From contig JABSSL010000007.1 in the NCBI GenBank assembly GCA_013214355.1, positions 103,538-167,537 on the forward strand: a DNA stretch of 64,000 bases, written 5' to 3'. Position 1 is the first letter of the stretch. Each line of letters opens with the position of its first letter. Positions 16,871-25,779 of the stretch are shown piece after piece. The DNA comes from Saprospiraceae bacterium (GTDB lineage Bacteria; Bacteroidota; Bacteroidia; Chitinophagales; Saprospiraceae). Both the position numbers and the translations under genes were made by a program. The notes beneath the pieces are model-generated. The model did no database searches, had not been told where the DNA came from, and worked only from the letters and a program-made list of their open reading frames with translations.

Positions 16871-18108
16871 GGTAACATCTTTTTCCGGATTAAGTCCTTT
16901 TCCTTATCTGAAGTCGAAAGTTTTAAGGCAGTTTCGAAATACGGGACTGCCTTTGCTCTCTCATGTAATTCTAGGAAGAAAACGCCTACCGTGGCGTAGT
17001 ATTGGACGTTTCGTTGCAGGACAGGGTTGTTGGATAAAGTCAATAAAGTTTGTAAGGCTTCTTTGCGCCTTCCTGCATAGAATTTGGCTAGGTTGTGGTT
17101 AAGTTTTACCAAAGGACTGTCATCCAATTTTTCCATGATGGCGTATTGCTGAGTGATACTTTCCCAATTGGTGCTTTCAAAGGTAGTGGCAAGACAGTGT
17201 TCCGCAGCAATACCGGCTTGTAGATGGTAGATGCTTGGCGTACTACCAGAAATGGCTTGCTCCAAATATTCCATTCCTGTAGCGATGAGCGAGTGATCCC
17301 ATAGACCACGATCTTGCTTACTCAGTATGACTAGAGCCCCTTCCGCATCGGTACGACTTTCAAAGCGCGCAATGTTTAGGAACATTAAGGCCATCAACGC
17401 TTTAGCTTTCCTTGCTTGCTCAAACCTAGTGATGACTTGCCTCAAAAGGCGAATAGCCTCGTAGCAAAGCTCAATTCGGATGGTCTTTTCGTGATGACTA
17501 GAGTAATAGCCTTCGTTAAATAAGAGATAGAGCGTAGCAAAGACTGCATCCAGTCTTTCTTTTAGTTCCTCTGCTCGCGGTATTTCATAGAGGATGGTTT
17601 GATCCCGAAACTTCTGCTTGGCTCGATATAGTCGTTTATTAATGGTGGCAGCCTGTGTCAACAGGGCGCTGGCGATTTCGGGAACGCTTAATCCACACAG
17701 GGTTTTTAAAGCAAGGGCGATCTGTGATTCTTTGGGTAAGGCAGGGTGGCAGCAGGTGAAGATCATCTTTAGGGTACTGTCCGCTTCTAGGGGACTATTG
17801 AGCTGTAAATCGGCTAGAGGGGTTTCCTGGAAGGAAGGAACGATTTTATCGCGATAGAGCTGTTTGCGTTTGAGGACATTGATCGTTTTTTTCTTAGCCA
17901 CATCCATCAGCCAAGCCTCTGGATCATCGGGAATAGTCCGAATGCTCCATTTTTCCATAGCTTCCATCAAGGTATCTTGAACAATGTCCTCAGCTAGCTG
18001 TACCGCTGATAAGCCGAAATAGTTGACCAGAATGGCTACCAAACGACCATAGCTGTGCCGAAAAAAATGCTCAGCTAACTGATGGGGATATGGATTCGCG
18101 TCTTTCAA
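16867..18108 (-). CDS. ECF sigma factor with long C-terminal extension (ECF42 type)
   Basis: This 413-residue RNA polymerase sigma factor has region 2 (about residues 10-80, AEDIVQDTLMEAMEKW), region 4 (about 110-165, CGLSVPEIASALLTQAATINKRLYRAKQKF) and a C-terminal extension of over 200 residues with TPR-like character. The extension includes RRLLRQVITRFEQ-like and QDRGLWDHSLIATGMEYLEQA segments, matching DUF6596/ECF42 sigma factors. There is no anti-sigma factor; ECF42 proteins are instead linked to DGPF/YCII proteins, and the extension is needed for activity. Here the DGPF gene is directly upstream, overlapping by 4 bp. The stimulus is unknown. Confidence 0.9.
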   Translation of the reverse strand: MKDANPYPHQLAEHFFRHSYGRLVAILVNYFGLSAVQLAEDIVQDTLMEAMEKWSIRTIPDDPEAWLMDVAKKKTINVLKRKQLYRDKIVPSFQETPLADLQLNSPLEADSTLKMIFTCCHPALPKESQIALALKTLCGLSVPEIASALLTQAATINKRLYRAKQKFRDQTILYEIPRAEELKERLDAVFATLYLLFNEGYYSSHHEKTIRIELCYEAIRLLRQVITRFEQARKAKALMALMFLNIARFESRTDAEGALVILSKQDRGLWDHSLIATGMEYLEQAISGSTPSIYHLQAGIAAEHCLATTFESTNWESITQQYAIMEKLDDSPLVKLNHNLAKFYAGRRKEALQTLLTLSNNPVLQRNVQYYATVGVFFLELHERAKAVPYFETALKLSTSDKEKDLIRKKMLP

Positions 18109-18467
18109 GGGTAGTGGGGTGTAATCATGGGTCTGACTAAGATTTCAAAATATTCCACTAAGGGAGAACTGTTGGCAATTTCAGTGGCTTCATCTAAGCT
18201 TTTGGCTTGTATAATAACGAAGCCAGCAATGATCTCCTTAGCCTCTAGAAAAGGCCCATCTGTGGCAATTTTATCTTTCTCCTTGATCAAAGCTCCTTTC
18301 CGTTCCAGGCGATTATCCGTAACGTAATGTTCCTCTATGGTCGTGACCCACTTTCGGTAGGCTTCCAGTCTTTTTTGCAGTTGTTCAGGGGAGTAGTCTA
18401 GCTCCTTTTTTCCCTTTAAGAGCAGTAGGTATTGTTTCATTTCGTCTTTGTCATTTAAGGGTGGCAC
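18105..18467 (-). CDS. DGPF/YCII-related protein, partner of ECF42 sigma factor
   Basis: This 120-residue cytosolic protein belongs to the YCII-like (DGPF) family. The naming motif is present in IATDGPFLEAKE (about residues 68-79), and the ferredoxin-like fold is indicated by YLLLLKGK at the start and EYFEILVRPM at the end. Its stop codon overlaps the start of the sigma gene, so translation is coupled. In other bacteria DGPF genes are both neighbours and targets of ECF42 sigma factors. A dispersed palindromic repeat lies just upstream. Confidence 0.88.
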   Translation of the reverse strand: MPPLNDKDEMKQYLLLLKGKKELDYSPEQLQKRLEAYRKWVTTIEEHYVTDNRLERKGALIKEKDKIATDGPFLEAKEIIAGFVIIQAKSLDEATEIANSSPLVEYFEILVRPMITPHYP

Positions 18468-18469
18468 AG

Positions 18470-18506
18470 CCGAACTTGTACCGAGTAGTACTTGGGCTAA
18501 GTTCGG
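18470..18506. repeat. Dispersed palindromic repeat, copy C
   Basis: Arms CCGAACTT (18470-18477) and AAGTTCGG (18499-18506) form an 8-bp inverted repeat, with outer CACAG / CTGTG arms adding 5 bp. The right flank GGATGTTTGCGC is shared with copy D. It lies between two minus-strand genes. Confidence 0.6.
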
Positions 18507-18527
18507 ATGTTTGCGCTGTGTAAGGTA

Positions 18528-19712
18528 CTAGGGGCGTTGCAAACCAAAGATAATATTATCTCCCTTGCCCCGGCAAAAGGCATCTACCTGATAAGGCATA
18601 CAAGCTCCTACAAGCCCAATCCCGTTTGGATATGCTACCGTTTGAAGTACGCGCTTCGGGGGATTTTGATCAACAACGGCCTGTTTATTCTTAACGGTAC
18701 CCGCGTAGATCCAGCCTTGGTATTTTTCAGGGGTCAAGGTGAGCGCTGTGCCTCGTAGATGGTAATCACCGGTTTCGTCCACATCTGTCTCAGACATAAA
18801 TACGCCGGAAATAGCCGTAGCATGATATTTTAGAGAGTAAGTGCCATTGGCGCGAAATCGGATCGTAAATAGACTTTGATTGGCTTGATTACTGCTGGAT
18901 CTGAATTGTTGGATAGTACCACCAATTTTGCCTACTCGCCATTGCCCGATAAGTTCTTTTGAGCTCAAGACTTTCGAAGGCATTTCCGTTACTCTACCCA
19001 TATTACTGGAATGATACTGTCCAGTGGTGCTATTAGGTGCATAAGTGGCATGACTACCGGTAGAAGCAGGGCCATCGTGTCTTTGGTCTAAGTCAAGCTG
19101 TGGGTCAATGGGCTCGATTTGCTCTAAAATCCGGCGAATCGCTTTGGTGCCATTTAGACCTTCAAGTTGAGCCGCAACGGCAATAAAAGCTCCTATGTAC
19201 CCCTTCTTATGATTGAAATCACGCCGGAAATAAGTAGCGGCCTGAATCTTCTTGCCATCCTTCAGTAGCTCAAACTGATGAACTTTACCTAGCTCGGCTA
19301 GCCCGATGTACCTAAAAGCAGCATTTCCAGACAGATCTGACAACCACTGACTAGATTTGCGGCTAGAATAGATAGTTTGAAAGGGTACTTTTTCGATATA
19401 AAAACCCGGCGCCGCTTGCGCTCCTGGTGCTAATACTACGATAAATTCTCGGTCGTTAATGGTCTTTCTTGAGGCAGTCCAATTGGAAGGGATTGGAAAG
19501 CGAATTTCTTCATCTTCGTAGTGATTTGTTTCCTCAGATGGGGCATCTTGGTGTAATACATTTGAAATGGGTGCTAAGCTGTTTCCCTCTTGAATCTCGC
19601 TATCTTCTTGCGGTTGCCCGCAGGCTAAGAAGAGAAAGAGTAGGCAGAGTAAGTAGTCCCTGTACGGGTATCTAGGGACAGTCCTTTTTTGTCTGCGTAT
19701 AATGCTGTGCAC
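18528..19712 (-). CDS. Lipoprotein with C-terminal lipocalin-like domain
   Basis: The track start (19844) gives 438 residues with a long polar N-terminus before the hydrophobic segment YLLCLLFLFLAC. That segment looks like a lipoprotein signal with lipobox LFLAC, so a downstream GTG start at 19712 (394 residues) is more likely; this is uncertain. Residues after the Cys include a Ser/Glu-rich linker, then a domain with FPIPSNWTASRKT and FIVVLAPGA, and a C-terminal beta-rich domain (ELIGQWRVG, FRANGTYSLKY) like lipocalin-type domains. The function is unknown. It lies upstream of the DGPF-sigma pair in the same direction. Confidence 0.6.
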   Translation of the reverse strand: MHSIIRRQKRTVPRYPYRDYLLCLLFLFLACGQPQEDSEIQEGNSLAPISNVLHQDAPSEETNHYEDEEIRFPIPSNWTASRKTINDREFIVVLAPGAQAAPGFYIEKVPFQTIYSSRKSSQWLSDLSGNAAFRYIGLAELGKVHQFELLKDGKKIQAATYFRRDFNHKKGYIGAFIAVAAQLEGLNGTKAIRRILEQIEPIDPQLDLDQRHDGPASTGSHATYAPNSTTGQYHSSNMGRVTEMPSKVLSSKELIGQWRVGKIGGTIQQFRSSSNQANQSLFTIRFRANGTYSLKYHATAISGVFMSETDVDETGDYHLRGTALTLTPEKYQGWIYAGTVKNKQAVVDQNPPKRVLQTVAYPNGIGLVGACMPYQVDAFCRGKGDNIIFGLQRP

Positions 19713-19942
19713 ATGATAGTAGCTGAACAAGGGAGAAAAGGATTTTTCAGCCTGATGCCGCTTTCTAGGGGGTAGCCATTCCACTGTTTTATTCTGCTGG
19801 TAAGATGCTTTTGGGTTTATCATAACTGTTTTAGAATAGGTCAAGTGAGAAACTCAAAATAGGACAGGAACGGAGAATCAATTGAAAAAAGCCCGCCAGC
19901 AACTGACTTCTTTCGTTTTTGGTAGACTCGATCCTACTAATT

Positions 19943-20145
19943 GAAGTTGTTTAAAAATGTCTCACTGGCCGCGATGAAGTGCTTTTCGACTCACTCTTCG
20001 GTTTCCTGCCGGCCGAGCAGGCGGGTTTATCGCCACGTAGCGCTGCTATCCTGCCTGGCGGCTCGACAGGTGCGACTCTAAAAAAGCCTCAATTGAGCCA
20101 AAAATCTTCTCCATTTCGACTCAGCAGACATTCTTGAACAACTTC
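19943..20145. repeat. Intergenic element bounded by 20-bp inverted ends
   Basis: Ends GAAGTTGTTTAAAAATGTCT and AGACATTCTTGAACAACTTC are inverted repeats with 18 of 20 matches. The 203-bp element between a lipoprotein gene and a serine hydrolase gene has GC-rich inner hairpins (CCTGCCGGCC, CCTGCCTGGCGG). It contains no ORF, so it may be a nonautonomous mobile element (MITE-like). Confidence 0.55.
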
Positions 20146-20158
20146 ATAATGATGATAA

Positions 20159-21820
20159 TTATGGACAATCCGTTTTTTCAAAATATAGCTGATAAGCCTT
20201 TTGTCCACTGATCAGACAATGGGTGATTCGACCCTGTGTATCTCTCTTGAATTCTACTCGTCCAAAATAAGATTCATTGCTAATAAAGGCGTCTGGGGCA
20301 ATGGGGCGAAAGCGGATGTCCGGGTTGAAGGCGTGAGTGGCGACGAGACTCCCAGATCGTTGTATAAAAGCATAGCGTGTTTCTAGTTCTTCATTTACAA
20401 AGGCCCCGGTATACTCATGTAAGCTTTCCTCATCGTAAGTGGGAGGGGAGAGTGTGACTTTTTGTCCGGGATAGGAGAAATCCGAGAAGTGCCAGCGCAA
20501 GCCCTGATCAGAAAAAACAATCTTGCTGTGGGGGCGATGTGGAAATTCAAAGGCTTGTGGTTCGACCAGCGGAGGCAGGGCCAGTCCATCCCCAGCCCCA
20601 TAGCCGGTAAAGAATAGGGTGTCGTTCTTCGCAAATATAGTGATGTATAAGCCTGGAAATACCTGATAATCGCCGGCGAATCGCTCTAGCTCTTTCGTGG
20701 TATAGCTAGGTGGAGTAGTTCCCGGCTGCTCATCGAGCTGCTTAGCCAGAAATATATCGATCATCCCGTATGCAAGATTTAAGGGGTTGAAGGCTTCGTA
20801 GTTTCCAGTAATAGCTACCGTAAACTGATATTCTGGAACCCGCAATAGGTAAGCTCGAAAGCCCGCATCTCCACCTCCGTGGAATTCAACCTTGACACCT
20901 CTATATAATTTGGTTTCCAGCCCCAGACCATAGGGTATGCTTTCTCCCGAATTAAGTAGGCTAGGCTGAGCCATTTTGGCGACGAGGGCGGCGCTTCCCA
21001 CCACTAGCTTGTCATAGTTTTGTGCCCAAAGGCTCAGGTCTTCGGTGGTGGTGTATAAGCCGGTAGATCCAACAATAGCTGCATTCATCGGAAGATACTG
21101 ATAGCCCTCTTCGTGCTTGATATAGGAATCGGCTTTATTCGTCACCAGTACACCTGGATCTTCGCGAAACATACTGTTCTGCATGCCAAGTGGAGATAGA
21201 ATGCGTTCTTGTACGAAGGTAGAGAAGGGGAGTCCGGATACTCGACTTACAATTTCTGCCAGGAGAACATATCCCGCATTGGAGTATTGAAATCGCTTCC
21301 CTGGCTTGAAGTTCAACCCCTTTTGCCGTAAGAGAAGGGCTACCATTTCGGACTGACCAATCAATTCCCCTTCTTGCCTTCCCCGCAAACCATTAAGGTC
21401 GTAGTTGTTCCGAAAGCCACTGGTATGATTAGCCAATTGTCGTACACTAATGGAGTAGGGTAAGTCCTTTAGTTCGGGTAGAAATTTAGTGATCGGGTCA
21501 TCTACAGAGAGTTTTCCGGCTTGTTCTAGGAGTAGTATAGAGAAAGTGGTGAATTGCTTGGAAATTGAGCCGACTAGAAATACGGTGGAATCAGAAATGG
21601 GAATGCGATGTTCAAGATTAGCGAAGCCTTGTTGTTTTTTGTACAATGTACGGCCGTTCTGTTTTACCGTGATCGCTAGGCCCGGCCCTGAACCTTGATC
21701 GTGCACCTTCGCCAATCGATCAGCTTGTTGTAGCTGTTGGTCCGCACTTTGGCAAAGGGCCGGAGAGGTCGATAATAGGATGAATAGAGAAGTAATTACA
21801 GGTAGAAGCAGTTGTTTCAT
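20159..21820 (-). CDS. Exported serine hydrolase (beta-lactamase/penicillin-binding family)
   Basis: This 553-residue protein has a signal peptide (cleavage near ALCQSA). The class C beta-lactamase/DD-peptidase fold shows the active-site SISK (residues 85-88), the YSN motif (FQYSNAGYVLL) and HGGGDAG in place of KTG. About 170 extra residues follow as a beta-rich domain. Such enzymes hydrolyse peptidoglycan-related peptides, esters or D-amino-acid amides in the periplasm; the substrate is not predictable. The AraC-type membrane regulator upstream in the same direction may control it. Confidence 0.88.
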   Translation of the reverse strand: MKQLLLPVITSLFILLSTSPALCQSADQQLQQADRLAKVHDQGSGPGLAITVKQNGRTLYKKQQGFANLEHRIPISDSTVFLVGSISKQFTTFSILLLEQAGKLSVDDPITKFLPELKDLPYSISVRQLANHTSGFRNNYDLNGLRGRQEGELIGQSEMVALLLRQKGLNFKPGKRFQYSNAGYVLLAEIVSRVSGLPFSTFVQERILSPLGMQNSMFREDPGVLVTNKADSYIKHEEGYQYLPMNAAIVGSTGLYTTTEDLSLWAQNYDKLVVGSAALVAKMAQPSLLNSGESIPYGLGLETKLYRGVKVEFHGGGDAGFRAYLLRVPEYQFTVAITGNYEAFNPLNLAYGMIDIFLAKQLDEQPGTTPPSYTTKELERFAGDYQVFPGLYITIFAKNDTLFFTGYGAGDGLALPPLVEPQAFEFPHRPHSKIVFSDQGLRWHFSDFSYPGQKVTLSPPTYDEESLHEYTGAFVNEELETRYAFIQRSGSLVATHAFNPDIRFRPIAPDAFISNESYFGRVEFKRDTQGRITHCLISGQKAYQLYFEKTDCP

Positions 21821-21938
21821 TCGTTCGAAATTTTTGTTGAAACAAAACTGCTAGGAATGATCCAAAGAGTCGTCCGAGTAAGGGAAATCGAACGGATTAG
21901 TAGACGAGTAAAGTGTCCGAATAAAAGTCGGACTTTCT

Positions 21939-22997
21939 CTAAGTGGTTGATTTTCTGTAATTAGTAGGCGTTTGTCCCGTTTCCTTTTTGAAGGCGGTGT
22001 AGAAGGAAGATTTGGAGTTAAAACCGACTTGATAGAGGATTTCCAGGACGGTGAGCTCCGGTTGATTCTGCAGCAAGGCCTTTGCTTCCGTGATCCGGAA
22101 CTCATTGATGTAGTCAAAGAAATGTTTTCCTAGGTGTTGATTGATGAGCTGGGAGACAAGCTTATCGGGTAGGCCTATCCCATCGGCTAGTTTTTGCAAA
22201 CTTAGCTCGGCATCCAAATAGGGGCGTACGGTCTGCATATGGTTCGAAAGCTTTTCCAATTCTTTCTGGTGTTCTTCAGGGAGTTCTGTTGGATTGGACT
22301 TAATCGGGAGTAAATTCTTATCCACCCCAAGGAATAATTTAGGTCGGTACAGCGCTTTTAAGACGAACCAAGAAATCACACTCAGGGCAAAAATGCTAAT
22401 GATCAGATTGATCAAAGGCAGATAGTCCCAAGCGGCTTGGTTGAATAGGATATCGCGAATGAGTACGAAGGTATTGCCAAGTAAAAATAGGAGAGTCGTT
22501 TGTAGGAGCCATTTGTAAGTGATCTGATGGTTCGTAGAGTAATTCTCTCGATAGAGCGTGCGAAAGGTGCTAAGACTGACAAAGACCGCTACGATATAGG
22601 CATAGTATTGTAGTTGAGCTACGATGCTAAATAGCTGGAGTGCTTCTGCTGAGATCTCCGAAATTATAAAGAATAGGAAGAAGCCCAGAGCGGGTAAGGC
22701 ATGTAAGATATGTTTGCCTTCCAGCTCATAGTTGTGGAAACAAGCTGAGCGTACATACAGCCAATATAAAGGCATTTGCAATAGCACACTGGCTAGTCTC
22801 AGACTCTCCCACCAAGCAAAGCTTGTTTGAGGTATAAAGAGTCCTACTAAATCAATAGCAGTGACCAATAGGAAACTGGCAAAAATATAGTTCGGTAATT
22901 TCCGCTCCGATTTAGCCGTCAACAGGAAAAATGCCAAAAGAAGTAGGAGAAAAACGATGATCTTACCAATGTCCGGAATTAAGGCTGTCCCCGCCAT
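21939..22997 (-). CDS. Membrane-bound AraC-family transcriptional regulator
   Basis: This 352-residue protein has about seven hydrophobic helices in the first 220 residues and a C-terminal AraC-type helix-turn-helix domain (about 255-350). The domain shows DAELSLQKLADGIGLPDKLVSQLINQ and the second helix pair VLEILYQVGFNSKSSFYTAFKKETG with TPTNYRK. This membrane-AraC layout is common in Bacteroidota. It lies 118 bp upstream of the serine hydrolase gene on the same strand and may regulate it. The ligand is unknown. Confidence 0.88.
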   Translation of the reverse strand: MAGTALIPDIGKIIVFLLLLLAFFLLTAKSERKLPNYIFASFLLVTAIDLVGLFIPQTSFAWWESLRLASVLLQMPLYWLYVRSACFHNYELEGKHILHALPALGFFLFFIISEISAEALQLFSIVAQLQYYAYIVAVFVSLSTFRTLYRENYSTNHQITYKWLLQTTLLFLLGNTFVLIRDILFNQAAWDYLPLINLIISIFALSVISWFVLKALYRPKLFLGVDKNLLPIKSNPTELPEEHQKELEKLSNHMQTVRPYLDAELSLQKLADGIGLPDKLVSQLINQHLGKHFFDYINEFRITEAKALLQNQPELTVLEILYQVGFNSKSSFYTAFKKETGQTPTNYRKSTT

Positions 22998-23135
22998 GAA
23001 TATGCTTTAAATAAGATTTGATTGGGCCACAGAATAGGGAGAATTTTTGATCTATTAGAAAGAGAAGGGATTGAATTTTGACAGCTAGCTACTAAATGAG
23101 ATGCAAGACTACTGCTCAGTAGAAGCGTTGGCGAC

Positions 23136-23180
23136 ACATCCGAAGTTAATCAAGGCGCATACTCGTAAAACTTCGGATGT
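23136..23180. repeat. Dispersed palindromic repeat, copy D
   Basis: Arms ACATCCGAAGTT (23136-23147) and AACTTCGGATGT (23169-23180) are a perfect 12-bp inverted repeat with a 21-nt loop. Outer GGCG / CGCC arms extend it. The right flank TTTGCGCC repeats the flank of copy C. Confidence 0.75.
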
Positions 23181-23224
23181 TTGCGCCGAGGATCATTTTA
23201 GACCTGCCCTGACTGACTTAAATA

Positions 23225-23403
23225 CTATTCTTCCCATAAAGCCTCCCAGAGCGCAGCACTAGGTTTCGGATAAGAAGGCTTGGCCACTTCCGCCTTCCAT
23301 TTCTCCGAAATGAATTCACTCACCTGCATCCGGGAATGCAAATGATAAACAAAGGGAGGAGGAGCTGAGATGTTTTGGACATAATCATCGTTCGATTCTA
23401 AAG
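23225..23403 (-). pseudogene. Possible C-terminal gene remnant
   Basis: On the minus strand a frame without a good start encodes about 58 protein-like residues ending in WEALWEE, including FVYHLHSRMQVSEFISEKW. The composition looks like real protein, but only an internal ATG (34 codons) is available. It runs just past the 3' end of the DUF1801 gene. I read it as the tail of a gene whose 5' part has been lost. The family is not recognised. Confidence 0.3.
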
Positions 23404-23798
23404 CTTTTTTCTATGATCTCTCGCAAGACACCATGATCTATTTCATCTAGTTTCTTGATATACAAACAACCCCGCCCATGTTTATGAGGCCCCAATCTGG
23501 ATAGGAGTTCCTTTTCCCGCTCCAAGTCGAACATCACATATACAGATAAATGCGCCTTTGCTGGCGAAAAGCCCACATTGAACCATTCGTACTCCTCGCC
23601 ATTCTTTCGCTGGTATTTGTATTTACCAAACCCAACTATACTGACGCCCCAAATCTTGGGCTCCAAGCCCGTTACTTCCTGGATCATTTTCAAGACTTCC
23701 TTGCTGTCTGTCTTTCGTCTTTGGTTGGAAATCGCTTCGATAAATTCATCTACATTTCGATCCGTTTCTGAATTGACTAAGCTTTTCTTTTTTGCCAT
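23385..23798 (-). CDS. DUF1801-family protein
   Basis: This 137-residue cytosolic protein belongs to DUF1801, recognised by the ordered motifs KMIQEVTGLEPKIWGVSIVGFGKY, EWFNVGFSPAKAHLSVYV and GRGCLYIKKLDEID. The fold is the YdhG-like alpha/beta type. Function is not established; some members are linked to ferric iron handling, without firm evidence. It is a single gene within a degraded region. Confidence 0.85.
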   Translation of the reverse strand: MAKKKSLVNSETDRNVDEFIEAISNQRRKTDSKEVLKMIQEVTGLEPKIWGVSIVGFGKYKYQRKNGEEYEWFNVGFSPAKAHLSVYVMFDLEREKELLSRLGPHKHGRGCLYIKKLDEIDHGVLREIIEKSFRIER

Positions 23799-23867
23799 GA
23801 CATTGCTTTTGGGTGCACAATCAAAGGGTAATAGAGGATTAAGCTAGCAAATTACTTTAGCATCCCC

Positions 23868-23977
23868 AAAATGAAAGAATTCGTCATCAGACTTTATTCT
23901 TACCCAATTACGGACACTTACTCGCCGAGGATGAAGTGGTTCTGGACAAGATTTTGTCTCAAATCTTGAATGTATAA
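23868..23977 (+). pseudogene. Possible short gene remnant
   Basis: A frame without a start codon reads NYGHLLAEDEVVLDKILSQI near its end and stops at 23975. The alternative frame from ATG 23871 stops after 32 codons. The sequence looks like the tail of a decayed gene, perhaps a hydrolase, but the evidence is only protein-like composition. Confidence 0.22.
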
Positions 23978-24082
23978 GAAGTTGAAGCAGCCTTTAGGTA
24001 TCTCATCAGTCCTTTGTTTGTTCATAAGATTAGCTTGCCAGTAGGCGTCTTACCATTTTACACACACTCAACACAAAGGATA

Positions 24083-25453
24083 ATGAAGAAAACATTACAA
24101 GTCTTATTTCTATTTGCTATTTCTACCGGTCTTTTTGGCCAAATGCCGAATACCCTCACACCCAGCGATAAGGTGTATGGTCTATCTAAGTTTTGGCAGG
24201 AAGTGAACTATAATTTTGTATACCTCAACAAAGTAGACCGTGACCAATGGGACGCAGACTATCGACAATTGATCGCTGAGGTACAGACAACCAAGGATGA
24301 CTACGAATATTATCGACTCCTGCAAAAGTTTTGTGCCACGCTCAAGGATGGGCATACCAATGTTTATTTCCCGAAGGGGATTCAAGAGGAATTGTACAAT
24401 ACCTACTTTGGTGAGTACCGACTGTGGTCTTCGAACATTGATGGAAAGGCCATTGTAAGTCGAGTCAATTTGAGCAAAAAGGATGAGTTACCCATTGGCA
24501 CGGAGATAATTGAAGTCAATGGGATGAGTACCAAGGCATACCTGGAGCAAAAGGTCATTCCCTATATTTCATCTTCAACCGACTATATTTTGTGGGATCT
24601 CGCTGTTTCTCGCATGTTTCAGGCTCCCAAAGGCACCAGCTTTGAAGTCACATTCAAGTTGCCTGATGGCCAGAAAAAATCGCTGAGTTTAACCCACACG
24701 GAGACTACTGAACAAGAAGTTTTCCCCGCCTTTGAACCCTGGGAGTTAATGGAGTTCAAATGGATCAATGATGATATTGCTTATGTTTCACTTAATTCGT
24801 TCGGTAATCCTAAGATTGATTCCTTGTTCATCGAGAAGTTGCCGGAGCTCTATAAAGCTAAAAAGCTGATTGTTGATCTGCGCAAGAATGGAGGAGGGAA
24901 CACGCCCATTGGCAGAGAAATCTTAGAGTATCTTACAGATGATCCAGTACTATACGGATCGAAAACGCGAAGTAGACTACACATTCCATCTTTTAAAGCC
25001 TGGGGGACGTGGACCTCTGCGCAGGACACCGTCGGTAGCAGTTGGGCCACACAGAAGTATTTATCTTTTCGAGACAATTATTTTCACGACTTCAATTATC
25101 AGGGCACAAAGGTACGATTAGACGCCAAACGCTTGGTGGTGCCAACGGTACTGCTGATCGGTCATAACACAGCTTCGGCTGCGGAGGATTTTCTCGTATA
25201 TGCCGATAATCAAAAGCATATGACGAAGATCGGTGAACCTTCCTTTGGCAGTACTGGACAACCATTTCAATTCAAGTTACCTGGTGGAGGCTCGGCTCGG
25301 GTGTGCACGAAGCAAGATATGTATCCTGACGGTCGAGAATTTGTCGGAGTAGGTATTCAGCCTGATATTCTAATTAAGAAAACGGTTAATGATTTCCTAG
25401 AAGAAAAAGATCCTGCGCTAGAAAAGGCCATCGAGTATTTGGAGAAAGATTAG
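24083..25453 (+). CDS. Exported S41-family (C-terminal processing-like) peptidase
   Basis: The start at 24083 (MKKTLQVLFLFAISTGLFGQ) gives a clean signal peptide; the track start adds 23 residues. The 456-residue protein has the tail-specific-protease catalytic core: IVDLRKNGGGN (about residues 270-285), and the nucleophile region GHNTASAAEDF followed by a conserved FGSTGQ. A PDZ-like segment (VEVNGMSTKAYL) precedes the core. The lysine partner is not assigned with confidence. The enzyme would act in the periplasm or cell surface on unknown proteins. Confidence 0.85.
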   Translation: MKKTLQVLFLFAISTGLFGQMPNTLTPSDKVYGLSKFWQEVNYNFVYLNKVDRDQWDADYRQLIAEVQTTKDDYEYYRLLQKFCATLKDGHTNVYFPKGIQEELYNTYFGEYRLWSSNIDGKAIVSRVNLSKKDELPIGTEIIEVNGMSTKAYLEQKVIPYISSSTDYILWDLAVSRMFQAPKGTSFEVTFKLPDGQKKSLSLTHTETTEQEVFPAFEPWELMEFKWINDDIAYVSLNSFGNPKIDSLFIEKLPELYKAKKLIVDLRKNGGGNTPIGREILEYLTDDPVLYGSKTRSRLHIPSFKAWGTWTSAQDTVGSSWATQKYLSFRDNYFHDFNYQGTKVRLDAKRLVVPTVLLIGHNTASAAEDFLVYADNQKHMTKIGEPSFGSTGQPFQFKLPGGGSARVCTKQDMYPDGREFVGVGIQPDILIKKTVNDFLEEKDPALEKAIEYLEKD

Positions 25454-25458
25454 GTAAG

Positions 25459-25632
25459 TTAGGTTGGGTAGAAAGCCAAGATGAATTTCCGCCAGAAACC
25501 AGAGAAATTTATGTTACAAAGTGCTTAGCCTGGGCTAAAGCGGAGCAGCCAAAATGGTTGATGCCACCGGCAGATATGGCAGAGGTTAGGGCCATTCAAA
25601 ATGGCGAAGGGGCCCCAGGATGGGGTGATTAA
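25459..25632 (+). pseudogene. Possible gene remnant downstream of S41 gene
   Basis: This frame encodes 57 residues that look like real protein, for example DEFPPETREIYVTKCLAWAK and PKWLMPPADMAEVRAIQNGE, and stops at 25630-25632. It has no start codon of its own before an internal ATG. It starts 6 bp after the S41 stop and has no clear family. I read it as the 3' tail of a lost gene. Confidence 0.3.
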
Positions 25633-25779
25633 CTTTCCTTTCTGAACCAGTTTAAGAATTGCCACTTACAAATTCTGCTGTTTACTTAGGATTTGATGAG
25701 GTTTACTGAAATCGATGGAACGTGATGCGGAAAGCAGCTAGCTTGCATTCATTCTCAAACAACCTAAAAAACTAAGCTG

